Positions 21,831 to 33,515 of a DNA stretch of 64,000 nt are shown here, piece after piece. Every line of letters begins with the position of its first letter. Positions within the stretch are counted from its first letter, which is position 1. The DNA lies in NCBI GenBank assembly GCA_920105625.2, contig OV050032.1, positions 196,245,291-196,309,290 of the forward strand, given 5' to 3'. This DNA is from Clusia tigrina. Taxonomy: Eukaryota > Arthropoda > Insecta > Diptera > Clusiidae. The translations under genes were made by a program, and so were the position numbers. The notes beneath the pieces are model-generated. The model ran no database searches and was not told where the DNA came from. It saw only the letters and a list, made by a program, of their open reading frames with translations.

Positions 21831-22400
21831 TCTGGAGGCTTATCCATGAGCGCTGGCTTCATCTATATATACAACTATATGTATATGCTACTTAATCTGT
21901 ACTTAATTTAGTCTTGTTTTCATTTTGTATGATGTGGCTTTAATTCTATCTCAAATCTATATCAAAAATGTCGTTTATTATCCCAAAAGTATACAGAAGA
22001 GGGACATTATACTAAGACTACAAAAGTTCATAGAGCTTCTATAAACTTCACCATCTGTTCTTACCAGCTTATGACCGTTTTAAACCCTAAACTTGAATCC
22101 TGGGTGACAAGCTCTAAAGTGAATTGGGAAATAAATTTTAATTGTATGGCAACGTGACTATCAATTTCATTTTTAATCAGGAAAAATAGCTTAAATAACA
22201 GAGCTCCAGATATTATGGTGATTTCAATGACTTAATTTATAGCAATTTATAAATTCTATTTGGGAGTTGTGATATCATGGCAATTGTTATAATGGTGTTC
22301 TATATAGAAAAAACACTTACTAAGACAATCAATCGATAGAACAAAGCGTTCATTATTTAACAGTGTTCTGTGTATTCTATTTTATTTTGATACTCTACAC

Positions 22401-22594
22401 CATGGGCCGTCACACTTTTTTGGTCATCGAACCCTATATAAATTTTCCAAATCTCCATCGACCCTCATAAAAGTAATTTTCTGTTAATTAAAATAAAACT
22501 CTATTAGATTCGGATCGACCCCTGGCTCAGATCGACCCCCGCTTTTGTTAAATACACCCCTGGTGGCCTATATAGACCACTTTGGCCACCTCTG
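22401..22594. mobile_element. hAT MITE of another family, 194 bp
   Basis: Flanked by a perfect 8-bp duplication CTCTACAC (22393-22400 and 22595-22602). One end, read inward, is CAGAGGTGGCCAAAGTGG, a typical hAT terminus; the other is CATGGGCCGTCACAC, similar at the conserved positions. The interior holds GGGTCGAT-type boxes (GATCGACCCC) repeated in several places, as in subterminal regions of other hAT elements. Confidence 0.85.
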
Positions 22595-22602
22595 CTCTAC
22601 AC

Positions 22603-23310
22603 CGACATCTCTTATAAATGTATGAAGATCCACATAAGAATATACAAACAATCATCCTCAGCAACTGCAAAAAAGAAAAGTAGATTGAGGCTAACGAGTC
22701 ATTGATGTTTTATATTTTTGATCATAAAATTCTACTGATTAAGATTTATTATTGTGGCTCTAGTTCCAATATTCAAAGTTGATTGACTTCATAACTGTTA
22801 AACAGAATGTGAAATCAAAGTATCTTATTTCTTAATATCAATAAAAGATTCAATGCTGCAATGCAGTTACTTCAGAGCTCAGTATCCAAAGTAAGTATTC
22901 ATAGATCTGTGTCATTTGGGTATTCAACTCCTTGATTTCTTCTAAGTTTGGGTGTTCTTCCAAACATAATGGCATACAAAATAAAAATGTATTAAATTTA
23001 TGGCGTATATTATTTATATTAAATATAGAGTGGAATATGTCACTCTGATACAATTTTAATTCACTTCCACTAATTTGTGTCTACTTGGACACTTCTGATC
23101 CCATTTTAATTTATTTTTATGGAAATTATGTTCTTCCCAATAGTTCGATTACTGGGTTGTGGTAATAAAATAGTTCAAATTAAAAAATTCTCTTGAATGC
23201 TATTTCACTATAGCCGTTTATGTAGTATCACTTTTATATCTATACCGTTCTTATCGCTGCTATTTACAATTCCCAACTGAACTCTCTGTAATTCTACTTA
23301 ACTTTTTATA
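22603..23310. other. Unassigned AT-rich DNA
   Basis: No gene or known repeat recognised. Confidence 0.35.
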
Positions 23311-23322
23311 ATCCATCTGGGG

Positions 23323-23661
23323 CAGAGAACACAGTGAAAAGAAATTCTTTTTCGCTGCCAGCTTCCGTAGCGGACACACCACGATTTTGAGTGGATTCAC
23401 CACGATTCTGAGTGGATTCAACACGATTTTGAGTGGATTCACAACGATTTTGAGTGGATTCACCACGATTCTGAGTGGATTCAACACGATTTTGAGTGGA
23501 TTCACAACGATTTTGAGTTGATTCACCACTATTTTGAGTGGATTCAACATGATTCTGAGTGGATTCAACATGATTTTCAGTGGATTCATGTACAACGTCT
23601 GTCTGCTTTATTTCGCTGCATTGCCGTTCGACGTTTAAGTTTCTTTACTCTGTTTACTCTG
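23323..23661 (+). mobile_element. Minisatellite-bearing hAT MITE (D), 339 bp
   Basis: Perfect 8-bp duplication ATCTGGGG at 23315-23322 and 23662-23669. Ends are CAGAGAACACAGTG and its inverse with small changes. Length equals 192 + 7 x 21, and the core has about ten 21-bp units. Both conserved arms (CGCTGCCAGC and ATGTACAACGTCTGTC) are present. Confidence 0.92.
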
Positions 23662-24175
23662 ATCTGGGGTACTATCTTGTTCTCATTTGCTCAAGAAGTG
23701 GCTCCTTTAGTGGAAATGAGATAACATCAGAGTATGACAAAAATGGATCACAAATGATTCATAGGATCAGGGAAAACGAATCGTACATCCAACCACATCA
23801 GTTCACTCCAGAGTTTCACAGCACTGAGCTGTGAAAATATAATTAGAGTGGGGGTCAACCTCGTACAGTACTTCCACTTCCCAAGAGAATGATGTGATAT
23901 CTTCCTGAATGATGTGATGTGATTTCTTTCTTCGTTCTTTGAATCTTTATACTTTGTGAATTTATGGTGACCATAGATCTCCCACACTGCGTATTTTATT
24001 TTAGTTTTCCACTAGAAGACTGTAGAAACGCATTCGATGTTTCTTTGTTAATGTGTATTGTGAACAATATTCTGCCAGTATTGTTTTACATATCTTCTTA
24101 TTAGCCGCGTTAGAGTAAACAGCCTCCGAAGCCGGCTCTCTTATTTAAAATAGATGGATTTCAGAGCGTTTGTAC

Positions 24176-24368
24176 CAGAAAATACAGAGAAAAGAAAGTT
24201 AAACGTCAAAGGCAAATCAGCGAAATAAAGCAGACGGACGTTGTACATGAATCCACTCAAAATCGTGATGAATCCACTCAGAATCATGGTAAATCCACTC
24301 AAAATCGTGGTGAATCCACTCAAAATCCAAATCCACTCAAAAAGACTATCTTTTCTCTGTATTCTCTG
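24176..24368 (-). mobile_element. Minisatellite-bearing hAT MITE (E), internally deleted
   Basis: Perfect 8-bp duplication GTTTGTAC at 24168-24175 and 24369-24376. Ends are CAGAAAATACAGAGAAAAG and its inverse. The CGCTGCCAGCG arm is deleted, and about five 21-bp units run almost to the right end. The 193-bp length is therefore coincidental and not part of the 192 + 21n series. Confidence 0.9.
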
Positions 24369-24469
24369 GTTTGTACGAGTACATAGAATAAGACTATTAT
24401 TAATCTCAATTGCAATTGTTTTCAGTGCTGCCAAGGTGGTGTCCTTGCGCTGACTATCACCATCCCAAG

Positions 24470-24596
24470 TAAGGGTACTTTTTAGTCAGTGCTTGAACGG
24501 CGCCACACCGTGGTATCACAAATGGCCATTATGTGTGCTCAAGTGCGCTTTTGGCAAACTAGGCGGCCACTCCTACCTAACCTACCCTAACCAGTG
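24470..24596 (-). repeat. Dispersed GGTTAGG-headed repeat, reversed
   Basis: On the minus strand: GGTTAGGGTAGGTTAGGTAG, GAGTGGCCGCC, AGCACACATAATGGCC, then TGTGATACCACGGTGTGG. This is one of the better-preserved copies of the family at 2676. Confidence 0.6.
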
Positions 24597-25189
24597 CTGA
24601 CAAATTTGCCTTGAATGTGGACTTGTGCTTTTTTGTTTTCATATGTGATTATCTAGACTAGTCGGACACGCCTTTTGTAATTGTCTTGTCCACGCCTTTT
24701 GTAACTGAATGTCCACCTGCGCTATTGACTTTAATTACATTCCCCTCCACCAATAAAAACAAATATTATTTGTTTGTCATCCCCGTTAAATTACAAAGCA
24801 GGATAATTTATTTAATATTTTTATTCAATTGTATTGACAATTTTACATCAAGTAAGCTTGACTTTATACCAACATTTGAAGTTATTCAAGTGACTAACAG
24901 TCATAACTTTAATCGCATTCTTTATGAAGCTGCGTACACATGTGAGCGAGAGTGGTACAGTGAACACACGATAATTAAATAGGATTAGTCAGAACTTTAA
25001 GGACGAACACAGTAGCGTACTGATGCTGTTCAAGCGTAATATTTAAGTGATAGCGGCATTTATAGTTTGGGCTTCTGCTGTCAAAAACTGCATATGACTG
25101 AAAATGAGTAAGAAAGCTTAGCTTTAATGTGATACATTGCACATAGAAGCAAATAGGATATGTCCCTACCATTAGGAATTGATGTACAG

Positions 25190-25385
25190 ACTAGGATGGG
25201 ATAACTTTCAGCCATATTACGAACAGCCTTATGGCGTCCACCGCAATATATTCGACTAGCCTCGTACCCATTATGACATGTACAGACTCATATTGGAGAA
25301 CTTTCGGCCATATTGCGAACAGTGGTCTTACCGAGTCCATACCTCCACCGCAATATATTCGACTAACCATGTACCCGTTCGTGTC
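25190..25385 (+). repeat. Local duplication of about 107 bp
   Basis: Two tandem copies share TACAGACT, AACTTTC-GCCATATT-CGAACAG and CCACCGCAATATATTCGACTA (25238 and 25345). Confidence 0.8.
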
Positions 25386-25543
25386 TCAGATATGTAACTG
25401 GTTTCATAACTGCAGTCGACTTTGTATGTCATTCCAATACATTTTATAAGACGCTAGTTTCTTTAACCGCAATGAATTATGTCTTCAAGGATTTGGAAGA
25501 AAGATAACGACTCAGACTTTTTTGACTTAAAGTATGTAGAAAT

Positions 25544-25735
25544 CAGAGAACACAGAGAAAGGAAAGTCTTTTTCGGTGCCAGCGTCCGTAGCGGACACAC
25601 CACGATTTTGAGTGGATTCACCATGATTTTGAGAGGTTTCACCACGATCTTTAGTGGATTCATGTACAACGTCCATCTGCTTTATTTCGCTGCTTTGCCG
25701 TTTGGCGTTTAAGTTTCCTTTCTCTGTGTTCTCTG
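25544..25735 (+). mobile_element. Minisatellite-bearing hAT MITE (F), 192 bp
   Basis: 8-bp duplication GTAGAAAT/GTAGAAAC (25536-25543 and 25736-25743, one mismatch). Ends CAGAGAACACAGAGAAAGG are almost perfectly inverted. It has about three 21-bp units and both arms intact, so it represents the base form of the family. Confidence 0.92.
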
Positions 25736-25912
25736 GTAGAAACAAGCATTTTGAGATCATGCTCTAGGCGGGATCTCCCGAGTGTGAGACTAACATGCTT
25801 CCCGCCAAACCCGAACTAATGTTCGATAGAAACAGATATCATCAGCGGTGAAAGAAACAGACAACTTCACGACTGACATAAACGATGAAGAGACAACAAT
25901 ATTGTAAATCTG

Positions 25913-26065
25913 ATTTAAATGTGATTTTTATCCATATTAAGTCATGAATATTAACATTATAGTAAAAGTGATTTAAATGTGATTTTTATCCATATTTAGT
26001 CATGAATATTAATATTATTGTAAATCTCATTTAAATGTGATTTTTATCCATATTAAGTCAGGAAT
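25913..26065 (+). repeat. 57-bp tandem repeat, about three copies
   Basis: ATTTAAATGTGATTTTTATC begins at 25914, 25971 and 26029, each followed by CATATT-AGTCA-GAATATT. AT-rich, non-coding. Confidence 0.85.
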
Positions 26066-26099
26066 ATTTACATGACTATCTAGTATGCATGTGTTCGGC

Positions 26100-28250
26100 A
26101 CTATCTCTGTGCAAAATGGTCCACACACTCACATGGCAACTCTATGGGCTTTGGTAGGTTGGTATACTTATGTATATGGTGACTGTGTATTACGTCCAAA
26201 ACTGCGGGTGTTGGTTGTTCGTTCGCTTGTGCGCGCTCTGCCAAAATAATTACTAAGAACCACCGCAGATACTTTAGCAGGAGCAAGAACAAGAGCCACT
26301 TTTACTGCTGCTCCATTTGTAAGGGCGCTGCACGGTCGCTAGCAAAGAACGCATGCTCTGACTGCCACTTCTATTACCAATGTCATACGCCTCAAATCTA
26401 GTAACGACTATTCTCGCCGCCACTTTATACGAGTCGAGCACTTTCATCGAACACTTGTTATTTGGTATAAATAAGTGAATAGAAATTATTACGAGTAATA
26501 AATATAAACGTAATTTTACAAATATAAATTAAAATTGGCAAGAGGCACGGCGAACATGGCGTACTAAATAATTGAGAGGAATAATTTGAAAAAACAAAAA
26601 CAAAAAATTAAGAACCAGCCAACAATAACAAATTTACGGAGAGCAGCAGAGCTGAATGTAAGTAGAAAGAGCGCGCTCACTCAGATAAATGAGCAAACAG
26701 CTACAACAACAACAGCAGCAGGGGCTCAACATCAGCATCCGTGGGATGCAATTTCGCATATCTCACAGTGCGATATGTTAAGCAAGCAGCAGCAGCAGCA
26801 GCAGCAGCGGCGGCGGCACCGAAGGCTCTGTGACTAACAGTAAAAGTAGTAAATGCCGTAATACACACACTCGCGCGCTCATTCTAACACACACACACAC
26901 ACACACCCAAAGCCACGTATAATACACATTTGCTTATTGCTATTACAATAGTGTTGTTGTTGTTGTTGCTATTTGAGTGTTTGTGTTTTGTTGTAGCGAA
27001 TGGTGGCAAATAGTTGTTGCAGGGCGTTTGCTGCGAACGAAAGTGGTGGAAAAATCGTCGTGAGTGCGTTGATGAGTTTTCGCTTGCCTCCTCAGATGAA
27101 CAATAACATTTAAGAAATAACAACAACAACAACAACAACAACAAAACAAGATAAAATTAAAGCAGTATTTTTTGTAAAATTTTGTTAATTGTACTTGATT
27201 TTTGTTCTGTTGCTACTACTATAAAAACGACTGAGCGTCTGCTGGTGCTGTTGCTCTCAGTATGCTGCTGGTGGCTGACGCTGATTTTAATGCTGCCGCT
27301 GCTGTTGATGCTGCTCTTTGCCTGCTACTACACACATTGCTTAGTGGTTGTTGTTCGCTTTGTTGCTGCTGCTGCTGCTACTGCTACTGCTGCTGTTGTT
27401 GTTAATTGAAATAAATTGAATTTTATTATTGTTAATAAAAAATTTTCAAATATACAACAACTTGCTTGAATACATTCGTATGTAAACACACAATAAAACA
27501 TTCCCCAAAGTGAGTGTTGTTGGATGGATTTTGTGTTTTGCATTTTGTGGCAGAGACTTTCTTCTCGTGTGTTTTGGCATCCGTGCGTGTGTGTGTGTGT
27601 GTGAGTGAGTGAGTGTGCGAGTGTGCATTCTATGCCCATTTGAGTGCGGTGTTCACATAAGTTTTGGTAATATAAAGATATAAATTAAACGCGGAATATT
27701 AAAGAGAAAAAAATATCATATCAAACAAACACAAACCGAAAAATTCGGTAGAAGGAAAAGAAGAACGCACAAAATTTGTTCGTATTTTTAGTTGAACTTT
27801 TTTTTGCTCAGTTCTTATTGCAACGCAACAGCAGCGTGTTGTGGTGTGGGCACAAGTGGCGGCAGCAAAACGCATTCAATTACGCATAAGTATGCAAAAC
27901 ACATTTGGATCTGTTCCAGCATTCATCCAGTCAGTCAGTCTGTCAGACAGTCAACCAACGATTTTAATTCGGTAGGCGCTGCTTCGACGGAGACATTGTT
28001 GCTGCGTTGCTGTTGCTGTTGCTGCTGCCAGTGCTCTCCTTAGAGCGGTCGCAGTCTGTGCTTGTGTGTTGGCGGATTTTTGGTAAGAGCTGCACTTACT
28101 TTTTCTTCCAATTGTATTGTGAGTGCATTGTCCAGCAACGCGATGTGTGCTACTAATTAGATTTTTATAGTTGGCGATATATTTCATATTAGATTTTTGA
28201 TGCTAATTAGAATGGTAGCAGAAACGAGATTAGTTCTGCTGAGTTTACTC
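26100..28250. other. Transposon-poor region rich in CAG, CAA, GTT and CA/TG runs
   Basis: No transposon was recognised here. The texture (poly-CAG at 26790-26810, CA repeat at 26888-26908, GTTGTTG and TGCTGC runs, clustered CAGTCAGTC near 27930) resembles 5' untranslated or promoter DNA of large fly genes. A possible splice donor TTTTTG|GTAAGAGC is at about 28082. It could be leader sequence for the MADF gene downstream, but no linking transcript evidence is visible. Confidence 0.3.
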
Positions 28251-28369
28251 CTACTTTAGTTTATAGTGAAGTTCACAATAGGCGAGTTTTGAGCAGCTTA
28301 ACATCCTTTGATTCACTACCGAAATCGGCAGCTTAGAATTGAGCTTGTGTGGAGTCAAAATTACAATAG

Positions 28370-28810
28370 CATCAGTCGTGTGAACATGAGAGTGTGGATG
28401 CCCTACGACTGCATCAGACGTGTTCATATAAGAGTGTAGCTTTCTTACGAGTGCATCAGTCGTGTGCACATGGGAGTGTGGGTTCCTTACGACTACATCA
28501 GTCGTGTTCACATGATAGTGTGAGCCCCTTACGACTGCATCAGTCGTGTGAACATGAGAGTGTGGGTTCCTTACGACTGCATCAGTCGCGGGCACATGTG
28601 GGTGTGGGTTCCTTACGACTACATCAGTCGTGTGCACATGAGAGTGTGGCTTTCTTACGAGTGCATCAGTCGTGTGCACATGGGAGCGTAGACGCCCACG
28701 ACTGCATCAGTCGTGTACACATGAGAGTGTGGCTTTCTTACGAGTGCATCAGTCGTGTATACATGAGAGTGTTGATCCCCTTCGACTGCATCAGTCGTGT
28801 GTAGGTCCCC
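28370..28810. repeat. 42-bp minisatellite, about ten copies
   Basis: ATCAGTCGTG recurs at 28371, 28413, 28455 and 28497, spaced exactly 42 bp, and continues to about 28800 with one small length change. Each unit contains the near-palindrome CGACTGCATCAGTCG. The unit is 14 codons long, so both strands have long stop-free frames, which I do not regard as coding. Confidence 0.92.
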
Positions 28811-29990
28811 GACGTTATTTGTTTAATTGTGCGTAGCTCTCAATGTTCTTCCAATCAGACTCACAGGCTAGTCGGCACACTAGCATATCAGCTGTCTTAT
28901 GTTCGCTCAGCCTCTCTAAGCTATGCATTTGAGAGTAATCTTAAAGCTTCCCAATGCGCAGTCGAAATGAAATGAAAATGAAACTAGCAACAAGAATGAT
29001 CTCCAAATGTTGAGGCTGGAGAATGAGAGACCCGCATTTACATCTTTTACGCATATGTACATATGTATCCATATGTACATATGTATACATACGTACATAT
29101 ATCTACGCATGCATATTTACGGGGTAGATACCTGCCTACATATCCAACGACAACAGTTCATATTTTACCTTTATTGTAAATAAACGTGTTCATCAAAAGT
29201 TCTTCACAATCTTCGCCAATTTTCACATAATAAAATAAACACTTTTTTGAATTAAACAAATATATTTTAACAGAGCAGAGCTACGTCACTTATTCGTCTC
29301 TTATTAACAAAGTGGTAAATACCACAGATTTCAATTAAACACCCAACCAACCGCCTTCGCAAAAATTCCATATGCAAAGTTCCATCAATTCCCTTTTGCT
29401 CCAAGAAGTTGTGTGTTTAATCTGAAATGAAGGCTGTTTGAATAGTTCAAGGCATGAGGAAATGCCCATTAAATTTGTGTGTTCGCGAGTACTTCGAACA
29501 TAGAAAATAAAAACAACACTACCCTGAAAATTGGCTTCAAAGCATCACCTGATTTACAGGCGATTTGCATGAAACACTTTCCAGGCAACGGAACTTTCCG
29601 TTTCTATGCCATTCAAACTTAGCCAGACAAAGCAAGCAACGTGCAAAATGCCCAATTAAATACCAGAAAGCAATCTTAAATGATTTTTGTGTTTATGTTT
29701 CATATTGAAAAGATGCCCGCATGAAGCGTCTTAACAAGGTCTTATTTAATTTAAGGTGAATGTGCTTCAAGGGTAATGAACTTAGACTATGCCACCCTTG
29801 AAATCCACTTTTGGTATAACGCATTTCAAAACAATGCCAAAACAACAACAACATCAGCCACGCAATTGTATTAAATGCATTTACATATTTTGTTTACAGC
29901 ATCCAACCACAAAGACAGTGCGCATGTGCCATTTTAACATTGGTAGTTACATTGGCAGTTACATTGGCAAGCCAACTAACTACGAACGTT
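28811..29990. other. Unassigned DNA upstream of the MADF gene
   Basis: Contains an AT-rich patch of overlapping ACATATGTA-type palindromes at 29045-29105. No gene recognised. Confidence 0.35.
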
Positions 29991-30039
29991 AAGCAGCGAT
30001 GCCAAAATAGTTAAGCAGCCGAGCGAATGCTGAGCGGAA

Positions 30040-30215
30040 ACACGGAGAGCGTCACAGATACAGACAGAGAGCGAGAGAGGAAGAGAGAGATAGCGATTAT
30101 AGAGCAATTAAATGTGATTACCAAAGGTGAATTAAGTGACAACAGACACACAGAGAGAGAGCAAGGGAGAGACAGCGAATAGAGAGAGAGAGAGATATCA
30201 AGGGAGAGAGTTCAA
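30040..30215 (+). promoter_or_regulatory. GAGA-rich leader or promoter-proximal region of the MADF gene
   Basis: Dense GAGAG runs (for example GAGAGAGGAAGAGAGAGA near 30070 and GAGAGAGAGAGA near 30185) lie 80-250 bp upstream of the MADF start codon. In flies such runs often bind GAGA factor in promoters or occur in 5' leaders. No clear TATA box was seen. Confidence 0.4.
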
Positions 30216-30291
30216 AGAAACGTACTGAGCGGAAACGGAAATTAGGCGTGGCGGCTAGAGTTGCCAACAACTGCGGTCCGCAGCGTTGAAA

Positions 30292-31705
30292 ATGGCATTT
30301 GAACGGCATAATATAGAAAAACGACGTCTAATTGAACTGGTGCGCATGAATCCGATCTTATGGGACTGCCGGCTGCCGCACTATAAGCGGTCCGACAAGA
30401 AGAAGGCTATTAAGTGGGAAGAAGTGGGTCGTATATTCAGCGTTAATGGGGAGCGAGTCCAGCGAACGTTCACCTCATTACGGGAGATATTTCGGCGCGA
30501 ATTGAATCATGAAAAACTGCTGGGCAGTCGATTCAAATCGAAATGGGAGTTTTACAATGACATGGCATTCCTCAAGGAGGTCATACGCGAGCGAAAGTGA
30601 GTAGCACTACTAGAACTGATCAATATTTATAACGGAGTGTTGAAACTTTCAATTCAATTTACTTTTTTACAGATCACGCGAACGTACGAAACATGCTGAT
30701 TTGTCACAACACCACCATCAACAACACCATCAGCAGCAAAACCAAAACAGTATTGGTATTGATGAGTATCAGTATTTTGCCCCTAACGATCCGAACAACC
30801 CGAGCAATCACCAACAGCCGCTGCAGCTACTACAACAACAAACGACGCCAAATAGCGCCACAATAGCCGCATCACTGCAACTGCAACTCCAACTGCAAAA
30901 ACAACAGCAACAGCCACAACCAGCACCACAACAACCACCACAACAACCACCACCACCGCCATCACAACAATCAGAACAGCTATTGCAAACGCAGCCGGAT
31001 TTGAATTTAAGTATAAACACCAACTTCATCGAAACACTACAAAAAGACAACACCATCAGCAATAATAATAATACCAACAACAATAACAACAACAACAACA
31101 ATACCAACACAAACACCAACAATCCCAACACAATTGCTAACACTGACCACCAACAATCATCACAGCAGCAACACTCACCAAATATACTCACAATTTCACA
31201 TTCGAGCTCATCGTCCCCCTCCATTTACATCAAAGACGAGCCTGACTCACAGGACGACACAATTTCGCTGCTCACGGAGCACAATGAGAACGCATCCGCG
31301 TCTTGCTTCCATTCTCCGCAGGAGCCAAAATCCCAGCTTCCACTGAAGCCGCTGCTGAAGAATGGCCGCATCAATAACGCTAAAAAATCGAAAAGAATTC
31401 GCAACGCAGCAAAGTTGAAAAGTCTACGCGCCGCCGCCGCCGCGAATCTCGCTATCAATGATGATGACGATGACGATTTGGCAGCGACCGCCGCTGGCAT
31501 TGAAGATGATCCTGATGTAGATATGCTGGATGATCGCTTATCGATAGCCAGCAGTGCGACCCTAGCGAAACAGCAGCAATCAACAGCACGTGAAATACTC
31601 TACGCCAAATTTGGAGACTTTTTAGCTGCACGACTGAATACATTGCATGAGACTATTGCTAATGATTTAATGAATAGAATACTTTTATTAATTGCCGATA
31701 AATGA
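30292..31705 (+). CDS. MADF-domain protein, 445 residues (exons 30292-30596 and 30673-31705)
   Basis: Probably a nuclear DNA-binding regulator. Residues about 8-98 form a MADF (Adf-1 type Myb/SANT-like) domain, with [32 protein letters not shown] and [12 protein letters not shown]. The first exon ends in AA before GTGAGT; the acceptor TTTTTTACAG joins A to complete Lys102, and the frame then runs open to TGA at 31703-31705. The 76-bp intron is typical of flies. Residues 113-260 are rich in Gln, His, Pro and Asn. IKDEP at about 288-292 fits a sumoylation consensus. A basic KKSKRIR patch near 340 may be a nuclear signal, followed by an acidic stretch at 364-390. The last 40 residues ([20 protein letters not shown]...) look like an amphipathic helix where relatives often have a BESS motif. 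The ATG at 30292 is the first good start in frame. The exact orthologue was not recognised. Confidence 0.9.
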
Positions 31706-31791
31706 AACATTTAACCAGCACCTCTCCCACCAACCCTTCCATTCAAATATAGATTTAAGTTTCCAATATCAGTTTTGTGGACTTGCTTGTA

Positions 31792-31920
<129 letters not shown>

Positions 31921-32168
31921 ACACATACGTAATCATATGTATGTATTTATATTTTGCCAAGAATGATGGAATACAAGATGGCGTTATGCGTACATTCATC
32001 ATCTGGTATGCCAGCATTCTTGTGTTTTTACCATGGAGTTACTATTTTTTTTCTTTTTTATAAAGTTCAAAACTAAAATAATTTATAATACTCGTTCATA
32101 TACATTTAATGATCTAGAATGTACTTGTATAAACAGCTAAGTATATATACACAACTGAATAAGTATGT

Positions 32169-32174
32169 AATAAA
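32169..32174 (+). promoter_or_regulatory. Candidate polyadenylation signal of the MADF gene
   Basis: AATAAA about 460 bp after the stop, within AT-rich DNA. It is the first convincing signal after the TA run. Confidence 0.5.
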
Positions 32175-32179
32175 GAATA

Positions 32180-32760
32180 TAGCAATACATATAATCCATT
32201 CCACTCGTATGAATTGAAGGCTGTGTGAGAATTTATTCCAATTCATTATGAGTATCCTTTCAAGTCAAGCCTCTGTTATACCAAAGTATTCGTACGAGTG
32301 TATTAGGGAGAGTGATCAAGTAAGGCAATTTTTTATTGCATATCTTTGGGCGGCTTTGTTTTAATTAAACAATTGGACTAGGCATGATAGACTATATGGG
32401 AATTTGCTACCACTGAAGTCCTTACAACGCTGAATACTATTCTGTTCTGCTATTGGCGATCATTTTATGCACAGTTCGAAGAAAATCTAGTGCAGTTGTG
32501 AGGATCACTTTTTGCTCAGTGGATACGCAAATAAGCAGAATTGCGGTGAGGAGATGCCTTACTACTCTTTCCAGAAGTGTCGTTGAGATAATGTCGAGTG
32601 TTCCCGTCAGTGAAGTTTTTGAATACACTGAAAGGAACTTTCAAATTTCTTACTGTAAGCACTTACACTGTGAAAAGTTCTTGGAAGAAAGCTTCCTTGC
32701 CAAACCGTTTATTTGTTGAAAAGTGTTTGAGCACACAATAAATGTCTGTTTATTTTTCTA
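32180..32760. other. Unassigned DNA downstream of the MADF gene
   Basis: Nothing recognised on either strand. Confidence 0.35.
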
Positions 32761-32829
32761 GTTCGTGATACAAACTTCACAGGCAAACATATCTGAAAAA
32801 ACTGTAGTATGTATTTTCAAATTACGAAT

Positions 32830-32975
32830 TAAAGAACCAACAATTTGGTTGATAATTTGCTATGAAATCATCCGAATTGGTCGATCTGTACGCTCTCCCT
32901 CCAGGACGGATGTACGACCACGCTGGAATTCGTTGAACCAATATATTCTGGTTGTGATCGAAGGTGAATGGTACT
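32830..32975 (-). mobile_element. Mariner fragment (DNA-binding half of transposase)
   Basis: The minus strand reads IYWFNEFQRGRTSVLEGERT then DRPIR. This is the second helix-turn-helix and GRP region of mariner transposases (typically WFNEF.RGRTS followed by GRP). A stop follows within a few codons. No catalytic part or termini were found. Confidence 0.75.
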
Positions 32976-33017
32976 CATAAACGGCACCCATTGATCTCCC
33001 CAAACGTCCCATCCAAA

Positions 33018-33083
33018 ACCAGGAACCTTACCACCGATCGATACTGCCAGGAACCAGGAACCTTACCACCGATCGATACTACA
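33018..33083 (+). repeat. Short direct repeat
   Basis: Two adjacent copies of CCAGGAACCTTACCACCGAT plus CGATACT, about 33 bp apart. Confidence 0.85.
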
Positions 33084-33264
33084 CTTCCTCCATATTTACA
33101 AAAAACTCAAAGTTGCTCACTTCCAAAAGCTGATAGAACTAAGATACGCAATGGGGTTTCCCGGTCACTGTCTAAGGTCAATACGAATACGACTGATCCG
33201 AACTTCAATCCGAATCTGAATCCAAATATTTATTACTACTAAATTCTAGGTTGGATATTAAGGC

Positions 33265-33515
33265 TGAAGTATAAGCTTAAAAGGCCCATAAAATTGTTCA
33301 AATACTTCAATATCCCTTCTCTTATCCTTTTAATAAAATGTTCCTTCCGTTGTTGATGCGCCTTGGGAGATATGCCAAATAAGAAGATAAGCTCCATCAA
33401 TTGCTTCATTAAAAGCTCCAAATGGCTGGAATTTTGAAAGGGTTTGGTACTTGTGTCTCATGCGGTGTCACAAGGGGTTAGTGAGCCCTTCTGGCGGCCG
33501 TTATACCTTCCTACC
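33265..33515 (-). repeat. Unclassified repeat, reversed copy (empty MITE site)
   Basis: Reads on the minus strand as GGTATAACGGCCGCCAGAAG, then CCCCTTGTGACACCGCATGAG, then CATTTGG and GCATATCTCCCAA. The forward-oriented partner is at 35080-35545, where a MITE is inserted after GCCAGAAG. The present copy has a single GCCAGAAG and so shows the pre-insertion state. Confidence 0.75.

Noticed and set aside
26586..26837. An 83-codon frame ending in poly-Gln
   Set aside because: It lacks family resemblance and a clear start or splice context. The region looks like leader or regulatory DNA.
28251..28804. Open frames of about 140 codons on both strands across the 42-bp repeat
   Set aside because: The period is a multiple of three, so absence of a stop in one unit opens the whole array. 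No independent gene signal was seen.
28370..28810. CRISPR-like array
   Set aside because: Units are contiguous and similar across their whole length with no unique spacers, and the genome is eukaryotic. The same applies to the arrays at 17140, 53990 and 61618.
30808..31224. Minus-strand open frame with poly-Cys/Leu/Val
   Set aside because: It is antisense to the poly-Gln/Asn coding exon of the MADF gene.
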